Shown here piece after piece: positions 1 to 10,936 of a stretch of 64,000 nucleotides of DNA (positions are counted from its first letter, which is position 1; every line of letters begins with the position of its first letter). Position numbers and translations under genes: made by a program. The stretch covers positions 18,490,295-18,554,294 of the forward strand of contig CM057002.1 of the NCBI GenBank assembly GCA_029891345.1, given 5' to 3'. The DNA is from Dryococelus australis (lineage: Eukaryota; Arthropoda; Insecta; Phasmatodea; Phasmatidae). The notes below the pieces were generated by a model, which made no database searches, was not told the origin of the DNA, and was given only the letters and a program-made list of their open reading frames with translations.

Positions 1-48
1 CACCACGCAGCTGTTTCTTCACGTCCTACTACAGCACGTTCATGAAAT

Positions 49-100
49 ACATAGACTAAGGATGATGCAGACAGCGTTCGTCTTCTGCACATGTACCCTC
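49..100 (+). repeat. Dispersed repeat X, uninterrupted copy
   Basis: A block containing CATAGACTAAGGATGA and, about 25 bp on, GTCTTCTGCACATGTACCC. The same two parts occur at 5300-5318 and 5557-5595, where a MITE-B lies between them, and more loosely at 15549-15600. This copy looks like the unoccupied form of the 5.3 kb site. Its nature is unknown. Confidence 0.45.
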
Positions 101-103
101 GAC

Positions 104-520
104 ATATAGTCTATACGCGGTTTGCTTCAGAATCAAACCTTTGAAAAATCACCCCATGTAAGACGTGTTTGGTTATTTCCTAATTATGTCATCTATCATA
201 ATCTTGTTCTACTTTTGTTGAACGTTAAATGATCTTATTTTTGGTTAAGATAGGTAGGCTTAACAGTTGGGCTTAACGTCTCGTCGATAGCGAGGTCATT
301 TGGGAAGAGGGATTGGGGAAACCATGAAAAACAGAAATCAGGATGGCCGAACTGGGAATCGAACCCGGGTCCTCCCGAATGCGAGTCTAGGAAGTTACCA
401 CTGCGCCACCTCGCTCGATATATTTTCAGCTAAATTTGACTTATTTTATGTATAAATTACAATATTTAATTAATAAATATTTTATACGTAATAATAAAGT
501 GTTTATCTAAAATTGCATTC
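104..520 (-). mobile_element. MITE-C copy, truncated and interrupted by SINE-2
   Basis: Reads in the reverse MITE-C orientation: tip TATAGTCTAT at 106, then AATCAAACCTTTGAAAAATC and the block ending CCCCATGTAAGACGTG that recurs at 35.5 kb and 61.5 kb. The element resumes after the SINE with ATAAATTACAATATTTAATT, as in the copy near 49.2 kb. The other end (the AAGCTTTGTTTGCATGAGG block) is missing, so the boundary near 520 is approximate. Confidence 0.6.
250..417 (-). mobile_element. SINE-2 (tRNA-derived) inserted in MITE-C
   Basis: On the minus strand the head reads GAGGTGGCGCAGTGGTAAC and then a good Pol III B box, GGTTCGATTCC, followed by the body CATCCTGATTTCTG and ATGGTTTCCCCAATC. A head of GCGCAGTGG...CATTCGGGAGG with a CATCCTGATTT body is a recurrent arthropod tRNA-SINE design. 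The host MITE-C is split here; flanks of the type GAT(N)2TATTTT on both sides may be a decayed target duplication. Confidence 0.7.
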
Positions 521-1637
521 CTGATAGTTTAATAATAAGAAACGTTATTTTTACGCACAACTTTACAAAGGCTATAAATAGCATTATGTAGTAAAACCAG
601 TACAGCTCTTTTTTTTTTGTTTTTAATAAATATTCATAATTAAATATTATAGTTTCCAGATAAAATTAAGTAGAAGTTTCGTTTAACAAAAAATGATTCT
701 TTTTATGTAAACTTGGAAGCACGAAACGCATTTCATATATTATTAAATACTCAGACGTTTTATGTAGAAAATGTGAAGAAGCAAGGAATAGAGTTCACGC
801 TGGAATTATAAGGAAACGGGAAAACATTCAAATCGCGGTCCCTCAGAACGTGAAATTGACCGCTGCGGTGAGCGGCCCATGAGCAAACATAAATATGCAT
901 GTGGTGTACAGAGGGGCCGTCGACGAGTGCAGTCGCTCACCGAAGTTTGCCTGCCGTATTTATTTTGTTTGGATACATTGAATTTACTATATCTGGCTTA
1001 TTACCATTGCCCCTTAAGGCTTTTGCGTCGTAAGACAATTTAACAAGTACTTACTAAATGATCACACCTAATTCAGAGTTCAAACAGGGCATCTCCATTA
1101 TGACTAGGGTCACCAGATTTTTCGCGAAAATAATTCTACGGTAGCTATCACACGTGCACGCCTGCGGTCATCTTTACATTATTGGCCGCGGGCCTTCGTC
1201 GGAGACAGTGTGGTATTTAACTGGACCAATGAGGCTTAAGCAGCTATGGCACTGAACGAATGAGATTCGCTGGCACGCGCCTAAGAAGCGCGCAGCAGTT
1301 GAAACCACCCAATGGCGAAAGTGGATCTGAGTTTGTGTGTAGCACTGAAATACAACTTGGCCCCTACTTATAACCTAGACCTTCATAACGACGTCTGAGT
1401 TATGGACGTCGTCTGTGTTGGGAATGAGAATTTAGAAAATATGTGAAAATCTTTCACACAAAAGTTGATTAAATTTGTGGCAATCAGATCTGAATCCATG
1501 TCAATGTTAGCACGAAGTGCTAAAAGGAACTAACAAAACAAGGCTCTCAAGGCTGTTAATTAAGAGTGAACCAAGTATACGATTATTAAATAAAAAACTA
1601 CGAGGCGACATTGACTGCTATCTGGCGGCCAGTCTGT
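521..1637. other. No gene or recognised repeat
   Basis: AT-rich to about 800, then mixed composition. Stop codons are frequent in all frames. I see no exon, RNA gene or terminal repeat that I can support. Confidence 0.5.
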
Positions 1638-2275
1638 AAGACTACTTACGATAAAGTGAGCACTTTTGAAATCAAGATTAGAAAAAAATCAGTGCTTCTA
1701 CCTGCATATATTTGAACGGGCGCACTGAGTGACGTGCGCCCAGTAAAGATGGTAACGATGGAGGGAAAGTAGTTCCGTATCTTAACGTCGAATAAAATGT
1801 GTTAAATAACTATTAGTGTTAACTTAAATTAACACTTTGGCTTTCGGGGCCTCAGTGCCTGAGCGGTTAGACTACCCACCTACCACCAAGGCGAACCGGG
1901 TTCAAACCCCGACCGGGACACACCCGGGTTTTCGCAAGTGGGAATCGTGCTGACAATGCCGCTGATCGGCGGGCATTTTCGGTGATCTCCCGTTTTCCCC
2001 GCCCTTGCATTTTCGCTGACGCTCCATTCTCACCTCATTCGCCCTCATCGGCTCTCAAGACCTCGGTGTTAAGAGCCGCCCAAATCTCACCACTCCACTC
2101 TCCATTCTTACCCTTTCAGTTTTATTTTTAATGCATCTTGAGTGTAAAAATGAGCATATTTGTAGCATGAATAAAGTGATGAGGCGCATGACAATGTTAA
2201 TTCTGCATAAGGCGGAAGAATACACAACGTGCTTACAAGCAGGGCGTTAAAAAAGTGCTCAGTTTACCGCAGTCT
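1638..2275 (-). mobile_element. MITE-A split by a SINE-1
   Basis: Left part 1638-1841 begins with a decayed tip (ACTTACGATAAAGTGAGCAC) and carries the subterminal hairpin GGGCGCAC...GTGCGCCC and the AAAGTAGTTCC block. The right part 2112-2275 has the AATAAAGTGATGAGGC and GGCGGAAGAATACACAACG blocks and ends at a degraded AAGTGCTCAGTTTACC tip. The SINE occupies 1846-2111. Removing it restores a normal MITE-A order. Confidence 0.8.
1846..2111 (+). mobile_element. SINE-1 (tRNA-derived), most complete copy
   Basis: The head is a Ser/Leu-like tRNA relic: A box TGCCTGAGCGG at 1856-1866 and B box GGTTCAAACCC at 1899-1909. The tRNA-unrelated body follows, with GTGGGAATCGTGC, GCCGCTGATCGGCGGG, and an end near CGGCTCTCAAGACCTCGGTG plus a C/T-rich tail. 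It is the reference for nine SINE-1 copies here. It lies inside a MITE-A, with CTTTCG on the left and CTTTCA on the right as a possible short target duplication. It would depend on a LINE elsewhere for movement; no such LINE is visible. Confidence 0.85.
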
Positions 2276-4545
2276 CTCCCGTGTGCACGTTTTCGCCCTG
2301 TCAGAGGAACACACCGGGCAGCACTGATGTGGCCAGCTTGTTCTCAGACGGTTTGTTTCTTGCGCGGCAACAAAGGCGCTCGCTACCTGCTGGGTTCTTC
2401 TCAGAATGGAAACCCAACTGGAAAGCAACTCTTACTCTAACTGACTCCATTCCTAAGAAACAATATCGTAAACTACGGTTGTTGGCATTTCTATACCGTC
2501 GGTAACGCAGGTATGGGTTACACCTACTACTATATCATTACACACCTCAGAAGCCAACGTGTTAATACGACTTTAGGCAACGAGGTTATGGTCGGCCCTT
2601 GTTGCATATTGCCGCTCCACTGATTTAAGATTTTTTTTTAACTACTTTTTGTATACCACGTTTGTCAAACGTGACAGTACTCGCGAGATCACAAGAATTT
2701 TCGATATTAAAGTCTTTGTCATTAGCATCGCAAATAGCAATTATTAGTTTGGTATAATTAATATCGAAATATAAAAAATCTTCCACCCACGACCCACTCC
2801 CATAAACTGCGTTACAAGCATACCCAGTTTTCGTACACGACTTTCTGTGCCGACCAATCACAAGCAAGAAATTATCAACTACTCATTATTTTTTCCATTT
2901 TTTAATATTTCGACACTATGATCAACATATGCATCGTGTGCGAATCTTAGTCACGTGAGAAATAGTTTTAGAAATCAATAATATAATAGAAAAACACGCA
3001 CACAGCCTAGAAACGCGTACTACCTGGTTGAGTTATGCGCTCGTATCTGTTTGGTTATGTAACGGCTTTCTTACTGCACTTGCATACAGCGATCCTCGAC
3101 CCCACAATAGACTCGACTGCGAATATAGCATGATCTTAATACATGGACAAGGGCATATTTTTACGTGGTGTCTACTTTAACATATAAGCCAGTTTTCCTT
3201 TTGGCGTGACACAGCGGGGTCGTTAATGTTTAACGCCTGAGATCAATCACTTGTATACATAAACAATTAACGAGATGCCGCCTGTCTTATGTTTTAGAGT
3301 CAAAATGAGTTGTTCTCGCTTGTAGAGCGGAGAAGCTAATGACGTACCTGGGAAGGAGCAACAGAGCAAATTCACATATCTCGGGCATGCGCAATGCTGG
3401 TTTCACGATACCCGCAGCTGGGTGTAGCGTGTCAGCTTCATCGTAGTACTGCCCGGTTAGGAGGTCCGAGGTTGGTTAGGTTTTTTTTGCCCCTGAGGGA
3501 ATATTATTTTGGGGGGAGGGGGGAATTTAGAAATGTTTATGGGGTTTTTTTTCGGTATTTTGATTGGCGCTGAAGGAGTTATTCTCAATTATTTCTGGCT
3601 ATTACATCCACAGCAAATTATCTGTTATCATTTCTGGCTGTAATAAAACGAATTCACCAACCATCTAAAGGAAAGATCTTAACTGTAGTCCATCCATTTT
3701 TTACAGTGTAACTTATTATATGAATACGTGTAACTTTATATATAGCAATAATTTTTCCATTGCATAGTACTCGCGAAATGAGGTGTTACATACATGAGAA
3801 ATTTTATAGTTGTATTATTAATTTATACGATACTTAAAAGCTGCATAATTCATGCACGAGAGTCAATGTATATTTCCGCGCAATTAAAAGTATTGTAGCG
3901 TATCGGCGCTCACGCCTATGTCACGCTTGAGTTAGTTATTTTTTGCTTCATTTCTAGAGATGTATCTTATGATAATTGGCCCTACTAACATAATTTCTGG
4001 TGATACATTCAAAACGTGAAATTAAAATTATCACATAGTATCAAAGCAACTAACTACTATCAAAACACAAAATTTTTCATAAGGCATGCGCAGAACTACG
4101 TAAATGTCACGATTACGAAACGCATTTATCAGAATTTTAATTACACAAGTTTGTGACTATTTAAGTGCCACGTGCATTCGCAGAAAACCGCGTCGGGTTG
4201 TGATGTGATAAAGTTACAGTAATGCGCCATCACTCAGCTATTGATATTTCTCATTACGGTAACAAGGTATCACATCTGTGAACAAATTGTGAACTTTCTT
4301 TCTTGTATTAAACAACAAAGTGTGAAAATAATCACCGCTATCCAGTCAGTCTGTGATGCGATACTTCCAAATCTAAAACCCGGATAGCCGCTACAAAAAT
4401 TCGTTTGTGCTATTTCAAAATCACTACTACTGAAGTTATTGAATCACAGGTTGCGATTGCTACTTATACGTGCGTGTGAAATTTTCACAGGTTGCAAGAA
4501 AGTAAGCATTGGAAGGGTGCATTTACAAAAGTAAATGAGTGTACA
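2276..4545. other. No gene or recognised repeat
   Basis: A long unassigned stretch. Short open frames at 2255-2505 and 2625-2867 have no recognisable domain. A T-run and G-run lie at 3481-3550. No terminal repeats or splice-flanked exon found. Confidence 0.5.
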
Positions 4546-4960
4546 TGCTTTTAACGATAAAGTGAGCACTTTTGAAATTAACATTAGAAAAAAGTCACTG
4601 CCCCTACCTTCATATATTTTAACGGGCGCACTGAGTGACATGCGCCCAGTAAAGTTGGTAACGATGAAAGGAAAGTAGTTGCGTATCTTAACGTAGAATA
4701 AAAAGTGTTAGGTAACCATATGTGATAACGTAAATTACTACTTTAGATTTTTTTCTAATGCATCGAAGTATAAAATGAGCATATTTGTAAAATATCTCGT
4801 TTTCTAATGATTTCACATTTTCACTTGACCGACGCATGAATAAAGTGACAAGGCCCATGACAATGTTAATTTTACATAAGACGGAAGACTACACAACGTT
4901 TATACAAACAGATCTTGAGCAGGGCTTTCAAAAGTGCTCAGTTTACCGTGAACAGCCTAT
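4546..4960 (-). mobile_element. MITE-A, near full-length reference copy
   Basis: Both tips are recognisable: ACGATAAAGTGAGCACTTTT at the left and GTGCTCAGTTTACCGTGAAC then AGCCT at the right, i.e. inverted repeats of about 30 bp. Interior landmarks in order on the plus strand are AAGTCACTGCCCC, a subterminal hairpin GGGCGCA/TGCGCCC (4624-4647), GTTGGTAACGATG, AAAGTAGTT, CACTTGACCGACGCATGAAT, and AGATCTTGAGCAGGGCTTTC. No open frame could encode a transposase, so it is non-autonomous. This order defines the minus orientation used in this annotation. Confidence 0.9.
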
Positions 4961-5318
4961 ACAGTTAGGAGTTGCCGAATGACTGGAGACTTCCTGTGAG
5001 CACGGACGCGCAGGTTTCCGGCTGGCGCTGCGTGGTGGGATCCGAACAACGTCTTGCCGGCGCGGCTTCGCTAATCTGTGTTAATTGCGGGAAAGCAGGA
5101 TGACGGCCCACGGGCGGCCAGGCCGGCCGCCGCGACAAGCAGTGCTGCCAACAGACATGGCCGCCAACGCGTCAGCCGGCTCAGAAACGTTCTCGGATAC
5201 CGGAGAGGAGATGGGTCGTCATCGCAGCTACTTTCTGTATCTGTTCCAAACTGATGCAGATCCAGACTTGTATCTGAGTAGGTACGTCACTACTTCGCCC
5301 ATAGACTAAGGATGAGGT
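4961..5318. other. GC-rich unassigned segment ending in repeat X left half
   Basis: 5000-5200 is noticeably GC- and CpG-rich compared with its surroundings and holds a 74-codon open frame (5085-5309) with no recognised domain. The last 19 bases match repeat X at 49-100. Confidence 0.4.
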
Positions 5319-5558
5319 ATAAGCTGTTCACGGTAAAGTGAGCACTCTTTAAGGCCCTTCCAACAGGTATTAGCCACTAATAAATATACCTTATTACAGA
5401 CTCGGGCATTAAATTTTGAGGGTGGTGAAACGTGTATGCTGCGTTTATTAGTCACAGTGCATTGTTTATATAAAAACCCAGCACGAAGATGTTAATTGGA
5501 TGAAAGGAAAAATTTAGAAGGCCTTATAAAGTGCTCACATTATCGTGAACAGACTATA
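5319..5558 (+). mobile_element. MITE-B (subtype a), full length
   Basis: Tips AGCTGTTCACGGTAAAGTGA (5321) and GTGCTCACATTATCGTGAAC to the right form the same inverted repeat as MITE-A. The interior is different: AAGGCCCTTCCAACAGG, CACTAATAAATATA, a TTTATTAGTCAC block and GATGAAAGGAAAAATTTAG. It is flanked by TATA/TATA, consistent with a TA target duplication. It sits between the two halves of repeat X. Confidence 0.88.
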
Positions 5559-6330
5559 GGCCTCTTATTCGTCTTCTGCGCATGTACCCAGCATTGACTT
5601 ACCCCAAAGGAACACAACTGTCAAAGCCACATGGTCAACAGTAATGAACAGGTTCGTTTATATCTTGATTTTAAAACGACAAGCACTATTATATTAATTA
5701 ACTACTTTTACCAATATGAATTTAATCACACTGCATTGCAAATTGGCTACAGGAAATATTAAAACATCTGAAAGCACTTGCTTACTATGTCCTAACCTCA
5801 AATTCCAATCCGTGCCGTTATTGTAAATCGTATTGGCAGAAAAGCAGTTCAATGTTGGGACAAGGAGATTGGTTGTGCACAGCCAGCGAGATCTTTAGTG
5901 GGTACCAGATACAAAGGAACAGATTGTTGATACTCTGCGAGCCACCTCTACCGGAAAGAGAGACATGCCCACCTGCGACACAAATAGTATCTATATACAC
6001 AACACATTACCACATCCGTTTGCACGCAGCTTATCAAACAACAAACGCACGTTCGAGAGTCCCGAAACGTGAAAATTGCTAAGCGAACTCCTTCCAAATT
6101 ACCCCCCCCCCCCCGCAAACAAATTCCGATACACGCACATTTATCATTATCACGCCATAAACTTTTATGTTGAAGTAATAAATGGCAATTACTTATATCG
6201 ACGTTACATTTTTACTGTTAAGTTATATTATTTTAATCGTGACGCTGCGTTGCAGTGTATTTCAAATCCAGTTTTTTTTTAACCAGTAAACGTGAGCCTA
6301 AGATACTTATCTACGAAAAGACAACACAGA
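5559..6330. other. Repeat X right half, then unassigned
   Basis: CGTCTTCTGCGCATGTACCC near 5570-5590 matches the right half of repeat X. The remainder has a C-run at 6102-6114 and overlapping short frames on both strands without recognisable protein features. Confidence 0.4.
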
Positions 6331-6567
6331 TATAGGCCGTTCCCGGTAAAGTGAGCACTTTGTGAAGCTGTTTCATCAGACATAATAACCAATTAATACA
6401 TTTCATTGTGGCCTTGGACTTTGTGTTTTGGGTATGGTAAATGTATAACTGTGTTTATTACTCACGTGGCAGGGTTTACATTAACAATTGGTGGAAGTAT
6501 ATAAATAGGTTGAAAGAAAAAAGTTACTGGGGCTTCAAAATTGCTCACTTTACGGTGAACGGCCTAT
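6331..6567 (+). mobile_element. MITE-B (subtype c), full length
   Basis: Tips GGCCGTTCCCGGTAAAGTGA and TTGCTCACTTTACGGTGAAC, flanked by TATA on both sides. The interior CATCAGACATAATAACCAAT and TTTTGGGTATGGTAAATGTA is shared with the copy at 42.4 kb, defining a third MITE-B subtype. Confidence 0.87.
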
Positions 6568-7598
6568 AAAACTAGTCGTTTATGATACTTGATAAGACAT
6601 CGCGCACATTGGTACCCCTCAAACAAGACTGAAAATGGCTTTTTCCAGTCTGCTATTTCTCAAAATACACGAACCGTATTCATACGTAACCACGATAGAT
6701 GGAGTGAACTATACTTTGCTACAGTGTCGCCGCGTCCAACACAATGATAGGCCCGCCTAGGCGGTCCTTCCATCAGTAGGACGGGGACACTGCAAGCGAG
6801 TTCATAACTTTGCACGTCGAGAAGATATCACTCTAAATACGCGTCATCGACTTCTGCCTCACAGACAGAACCCGCCCGTCAATAGGCGGCAGCCGTTACG
6901 GCGGGTTTACGATTGACTTAACAGAATAAGTGCGCCGTGTAAGATATGATTCAATGAATTCACGGGTATGAGTGTACGACTGTCGCGTGCGGGTCTTGAC
7001 AAGTCAAGACGAAGTAGCCAATCAGCGCCCAGTGACATTTGTTTTTGGCGGGAAACTGTATTTACATCTAGTTTATGTCATATTGTGAAATCGTATGAAA
7101 GTAACCATTTTAATCGAGAGACAGTATTCTCTTAATTTAAATAACGGTTCGTGGTAATGTTTTCTTTCTTGGAAGAGGTTATTGAATTCGCTTTAATTAA
7201 CCTTTTCAGATGTATTTATGTAAATGCCTAATGTTGGCATCAGGCTTCCTTTTCTATACGAAATCACGAGTTTTTCAAAACGATTACAAAAGCAGTAACC
7301 ACAAATAATTAAACATGTCTAAATAATCTCCACTCTAGTCCATATTTCCAGGTTATGTCGGTTGTTTTGGTCTCCTGCGATTCTCGTTGGCTAGACTTAA
7401 CTATTGCCGATTGAATCATAAACTGCAAAGCTATTTACTGTTCATTTTCCGTGTGCTTATCGAGTCATTAAGTACAAATCTTAATTCTTCAGTCTTTAAT
7501 CGTAAACCCACCTTGACAGTACCACATACGGAAAAACAGTTGAAGATCTATAGTTGCATCTTATCTCAATTCGTCGGCCACAGGAGATGTTCGCGTGT
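6568..7598. other. No gene or recognised repeat
   Basis: Moderately GC-rich around 6720-6920, otherwise AT-rich. No frame of note other than one that runs into the SINE downstream. Confidence 0.5.
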
Positions 7599-7792
7599 CT
7601 CTCAAAACGAGATCTTGAGAGCCGATGAGGCTGAAACGAAATGGATTTGGAGCAGCGCCGGAATGCAAGAGCAGGGGAAACGCGAGATCTCGAAGAACAC
7701 TCGCCCAGCGGCATCGTCCGACATGATTTCCACTGCGCGAAAACCCTGGAGCGACCAAGCCGAGGATCGAACCCGGTTCGCTTTGGCGGCGC
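7599..7792 (-). mobile_element. SINE-1, 5' head partly lost
   Basis: On the plus strand it reads CTTGAGAGCCGATGAGGCTG, GGAGCAGCGCCGGAATGCAA, GCGGCATCGTCCG and then the reverse B box GGATCGAACCC near 7764-7774, all matching the reverse complement of the copy at 1846. The A-box end is missing. The open frames of 168, 108 and 99 codons here are produced by this SINE. Confidence 0.85.
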
Positions 7793-7850
7793 CAATGACT
7801 GAAAGAGCGTTGCGTTTAAATGCCGTCACAATAGAGGGCGATGTAATGTC

Positions 7851-8244
7851 TATAGACCATTCAAGGTTACTTCCAACTTTTCCGAAGCCCTGATAAAGTT
7901 CTACTTCCAAGATATTCCTCCGCCTCATGCAAACAAAGCTTAACCAAGTCTACAAAATTACACCCAATGGACAACGCACCCAGTGTAATAATAGTTTGTA
8001 TACGGTAGGAACTATTTATTATTAGGTATTACCAACACACATAACTTCTCATTGTTTTATTCATATTAATTATAAATGAAATATTATGAGTTATAGATAA
8101 AATATAAGCAATATTTTATGTTAACGGAAGTATTAAACGCTTGTGATACATGGCATATTCAGGAAACAACAAAACACGTCGTACATGGGGTGATTTTTCA
8201 AAGGTTTGATTCGTAAAGTGTGAAGAAACAGCGAATAGACTATA
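7851..8244 (+). mobile_element. MITE-C, full-length reference copy
   Basis: Tips TATAGACCATTC and GAATAGACTATA form a short inverted repeat (about 12 bp, one mismatch). The left block reads CCGAAGCCCTGATAAAGTTC, CTCCGCCTCATGCAAAC, AAAGCTTAACC. The right block reads GGGGTGATTTTTCAAAGGTT. The left block resembles the AGCCCTGCTTAAGATCTACT ... TTCCGCCTTATG end of MITE-A, so the families appear related. No coding capacity. Confidence 0.8.
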
Positions 8245-8460
8245 GCGTGTCATGGTTAATACACTGCACTCTCATTCGGGAGGTCCCGGGCTGGATTCCC
8301 GGTTGTGACATCCTGATGTCGGCTTTCCATGGTTCTCAGACATCACTCAAGTCAGTGACAGGGATAGTTCTATGACGCGGGCATAACTACATACTCTCCC
8401 GCGCTCCAGACTATCCGAGCAACGGTACGTGAAGCCACACACACATAAATACATATCATG
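8245..8460 (+). mobile_element. SINE-2, directly abutting MITE-C
   Basis: CTCATTCGGGAGGTCCCGGG, a mutated B box GGCTGGATTCCC and CATCCTGATG with a TTCCATGGTT body match the SINE-2 at 250-417. It ends in ACACACACATAAATACATA, a simple A-rich tail. The head is degraded. It starts at the MITE-C tip, so insertion at or into that terminus is likely. Confidence 0.65.
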
Positions 8461-8529
8461 TCGTAGTTCTGAAAACCCACAGAGGGCAGAGTACTTGACT
8501 TTCACCTCGCGAAAAGGACACAAGCCAAA

Positions 8530-8946
8530 CGATGTTCACGGTAAAGTGAGCACTAATAAATTCAAGCTTTGGAAACTTTCACCGTCCTTACCTGTATATA
8601 TTTGAACGGGCACACTGTGTGGCATGCGCCCAGTAAAGTTGGTAACGATGAATGGAAAGTAGTTCCACATCTTAACGTCGAATAAAAAGTGTCAGGTAAC
8701 CATGTGATAACTTAAAATTATTTCTTTCACTTTGTTTTTTTTTATGCATCGAAGTGTAAAAATGAGCAGATTTGCAAAACATTATCTTCAGTAATAATTT
8801 CACGGTTGCACTTGACCGACGCATGAATAAAGTGATGAGGCCCATGGCAATGTTAATTTTGCATAAGGCGAAAGAATATACAACGTGCATACAAGTAGAT
8901 CGTAAGCAGGGCTTTCAAAAGCGCTAATTTTACCGTGAACAGCCTT
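8530..8946 (-). mobile_element. MITE-A, full length
   Basis: Tips ATGTTCACGGTAAAGTGAGC and TAATTTTACCGTGAACAGCC. Interior blocks follow the 4.5 kb reference: GGGC(A)CACTG...TGCGCCC hairpin (weakened), GTTGGTAACGATGAATGG, CACTTGACCGACGCATGAAT, AGTAGATCGTAAGCAGGGCT. Confidence 0.9.
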
Positions 8947-10238
8947 TACCTAACTTGATGCGGGGAATATTTCTACAATGCTGGATGTTTTTCAGTCAAC
9001 TGTAATGCGCCTTTCCAGTGCACATCTGGAGGGGCGCAATGAGGCTGTAGTTGCCTGGTTGAAAATTTGACTTGTTAACGAAATTCTGTTTTTTCGGCGT
9101 TCCTATTTTGGGCAGAAAAATAAGTACTTGTTTGCTATCGAGTTTCCTGGGAAAAAAATACTGAAAATTAATAATTAAATTTAAAAAAATACTGAAAAAC
9201 AGACTGTTATATTTGTCTTGATACAGAACTTGAAAGTATAATTTCTCACGCCAGGTTTTCGTTTCAAGTTTATATCTTCAAAACTGGCTTCAAAAAACCG
9301 AATTTCATTTACATGTATTTCCCTATAGCAAACACTCAATCAGGCAGCAGTTATACGGTAATATTTCTACTTTTTTTTTAATTCGGTTATCTGAATGAGC
9401 TTTCGAAAAGTTTTAGTTGTCAAATGATTATAGTTTTCAAAATATAACACTCAAAACTTTTTAAGTTCCCGAATTCTGCAGAATACTAGGCTTTGCTCCT
9501 AGATATTTTTTTTTCCAGTCAAATTGCATTTAGTACATTCTGTAGGGTGTGCAAACCATATTGATTCAGTATGAGTGCGAGTTATAAACAGGTGAGCGAG
9601 TATTGGCGCTCTGAATTTTGTTGAAAATAGGGGTCAGACTTGTCGTAAATATATTTTTGTTCATTCAAGCGAAACTGTTAACATTCATTTAATAAACAGT
9701 TTAAACCATAAACTGCAGAGGGGAAGTTGTTTTTGTTCATTTCGTAGCTTGTAACACAAATGCAGTATGCCGCGCTTAGGCTCTAATTCAACACTGAACT
9801 TGCCTATAACACTCTTGTGTCGGATTTTGAGTGTTATGCAAATTTGAAGCAAGAATAATAATGTTACAGTCGTCTCGAATAACAACCAAATACAGAATTG
9901 ATATCCTGTATATTGGCTCTGGAATCAACTATCAAATTACAACACAACCTTCATGTACCACAAGGGTGTATTCCTCCTAATGAGTTCCCTTCACCAACTG
10001 TAATTTCACTGTCAACTGACAGTCACGTATGTGTGAATCACTCTTTATGTATTCATTGGTGCAGGCGAACAGTTTTTTTCCTAGTTCGTTTGGTGCAGGC
10101 GGATTGGCCGTATAATACCACCAACATCATACTACGACACGCATTAAAAATTCGCTGTTATCTATGGACCAATTAATAAAATAAAGAACAGAAAAAATAA
10201 CAAAACCAAAACCGATTATTACGGCAAAAAGATTTATT
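8947..10238. other. No gene or recognised repeat
   Basis: Begins with an imperfect hairpin (GCGCC...GGCGC around 9008-9040). The rest is AT-rich with T-runs near 9370 and 9510. A 92-codon frame at 9898-10176 shows no domain. Confidence 0.45.
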
Positions 10239-10412
10239 ATGGATTATAATTCAATCCAGCATGACTATGAATATGCACGTCACCAGTCGTACCAACCAGG
10301 TAGCGATACAACCAAATCTGATCACCAATTTCCAACATCATCTTCTTACGCGAAAACATCGTCGCCTTATCAAATACGCTCAGGCAACCAAAGTCTAAAA
10401 AAAAAGAAGTGA
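10239..10412 (+). CDS. Possible short coding fragment, unrecognised
   Basis: An ATG-to-stop frame of 57 codons whose product is strikingly hydrophilic and rich in Ser, Gln, Tyr and Lys, beginning MDYNSIQHDYEYARHQ and ending in KKKK. The frame is open upstream to about 10185. That composition is unlike the random frames around it, but there is no known domain, no clear splice site pair and no neighbouring exon. It could equally be chance. Listed only as a candidate. Confidence 0.15.
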   Translation: MDYNSIQHDYEYARHQSYQPGSDTTKSDHQFPTSSSYAKTSSPYQIRSGNQSLKKKK

Positions 10413-10690
10413 AATATCACCTTAAGGAGTCCACCTGCCTGACGTCTAAATTGCGATTGAGAGTTTTTTAAATATTCAATGTGCTGACCTACGAACGCAT
10501 TGAGCATATTTCAGACGAGAGTCGTAGAGTGCTTCCATGACGCCACGCACATTAGAAACACCATTTCACAGAATTCCAACATACAGTAGCTGCATTGTTT
10601 TTCTCCCCAAAATATAAGCGTCGCATTCATACAGGAACACTCGAGGGCCCTGCATACAACCTTGCCACAGACTTTCGGCCAACTATATGA
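10413..10690. other. No gene or recognised repeat
   Basis: Unassigned spacer before the next MITE. Confidence 0.4.
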
Positions 10691-10936
10691 TATAGGCTGT
10701 TCATGGTAAAGTGAGCCCTTTTGACGGCCTGGTTACTTTTTCATTTTTGCCATTTTTTTCCCCCCCTTTAATGTCCTTTTTAAAATAAATACTGCCATGT
10801 AAGCAATAAACACAGTGTGAATATTCCACCGCACTCGGAAAATAACGCCTAAGGCTACAATAAAATATATTTATTGTCACTATTATTCCGAATGAGAGGG
10901 CTTCCAAAAGTGCTCAGTTTACCGTGAACATCCTAT
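10691..10936 (-). mobile_element. MITE-B (subtype b), full length
   Basis: Tips GGCTGTTCATGGTAAAGTGA and GTGCTCAGTTTACCGTGAAC, flanked TATA/TATA. The interior includes AAACACAGTGTGAATATTCC, CGCACTCGGAAAATAACGCC and ACAATAAAATATATTTATTG, the reverse of the subtype b copy at 35 kb. Confidence 0.88.

Noticed and set aside
1850-1920. A genuine tRNA gene
   Set aside because: A and B boxes are present, but the acceptor stem does not close and the tRNA-like part continues into a repeated SINE body.
7387-7893. 168-codon plus-strand frame
   Set aside because: Its second half is the reverse strand of a SINE-1 and overlapping frames exist on the other strand.
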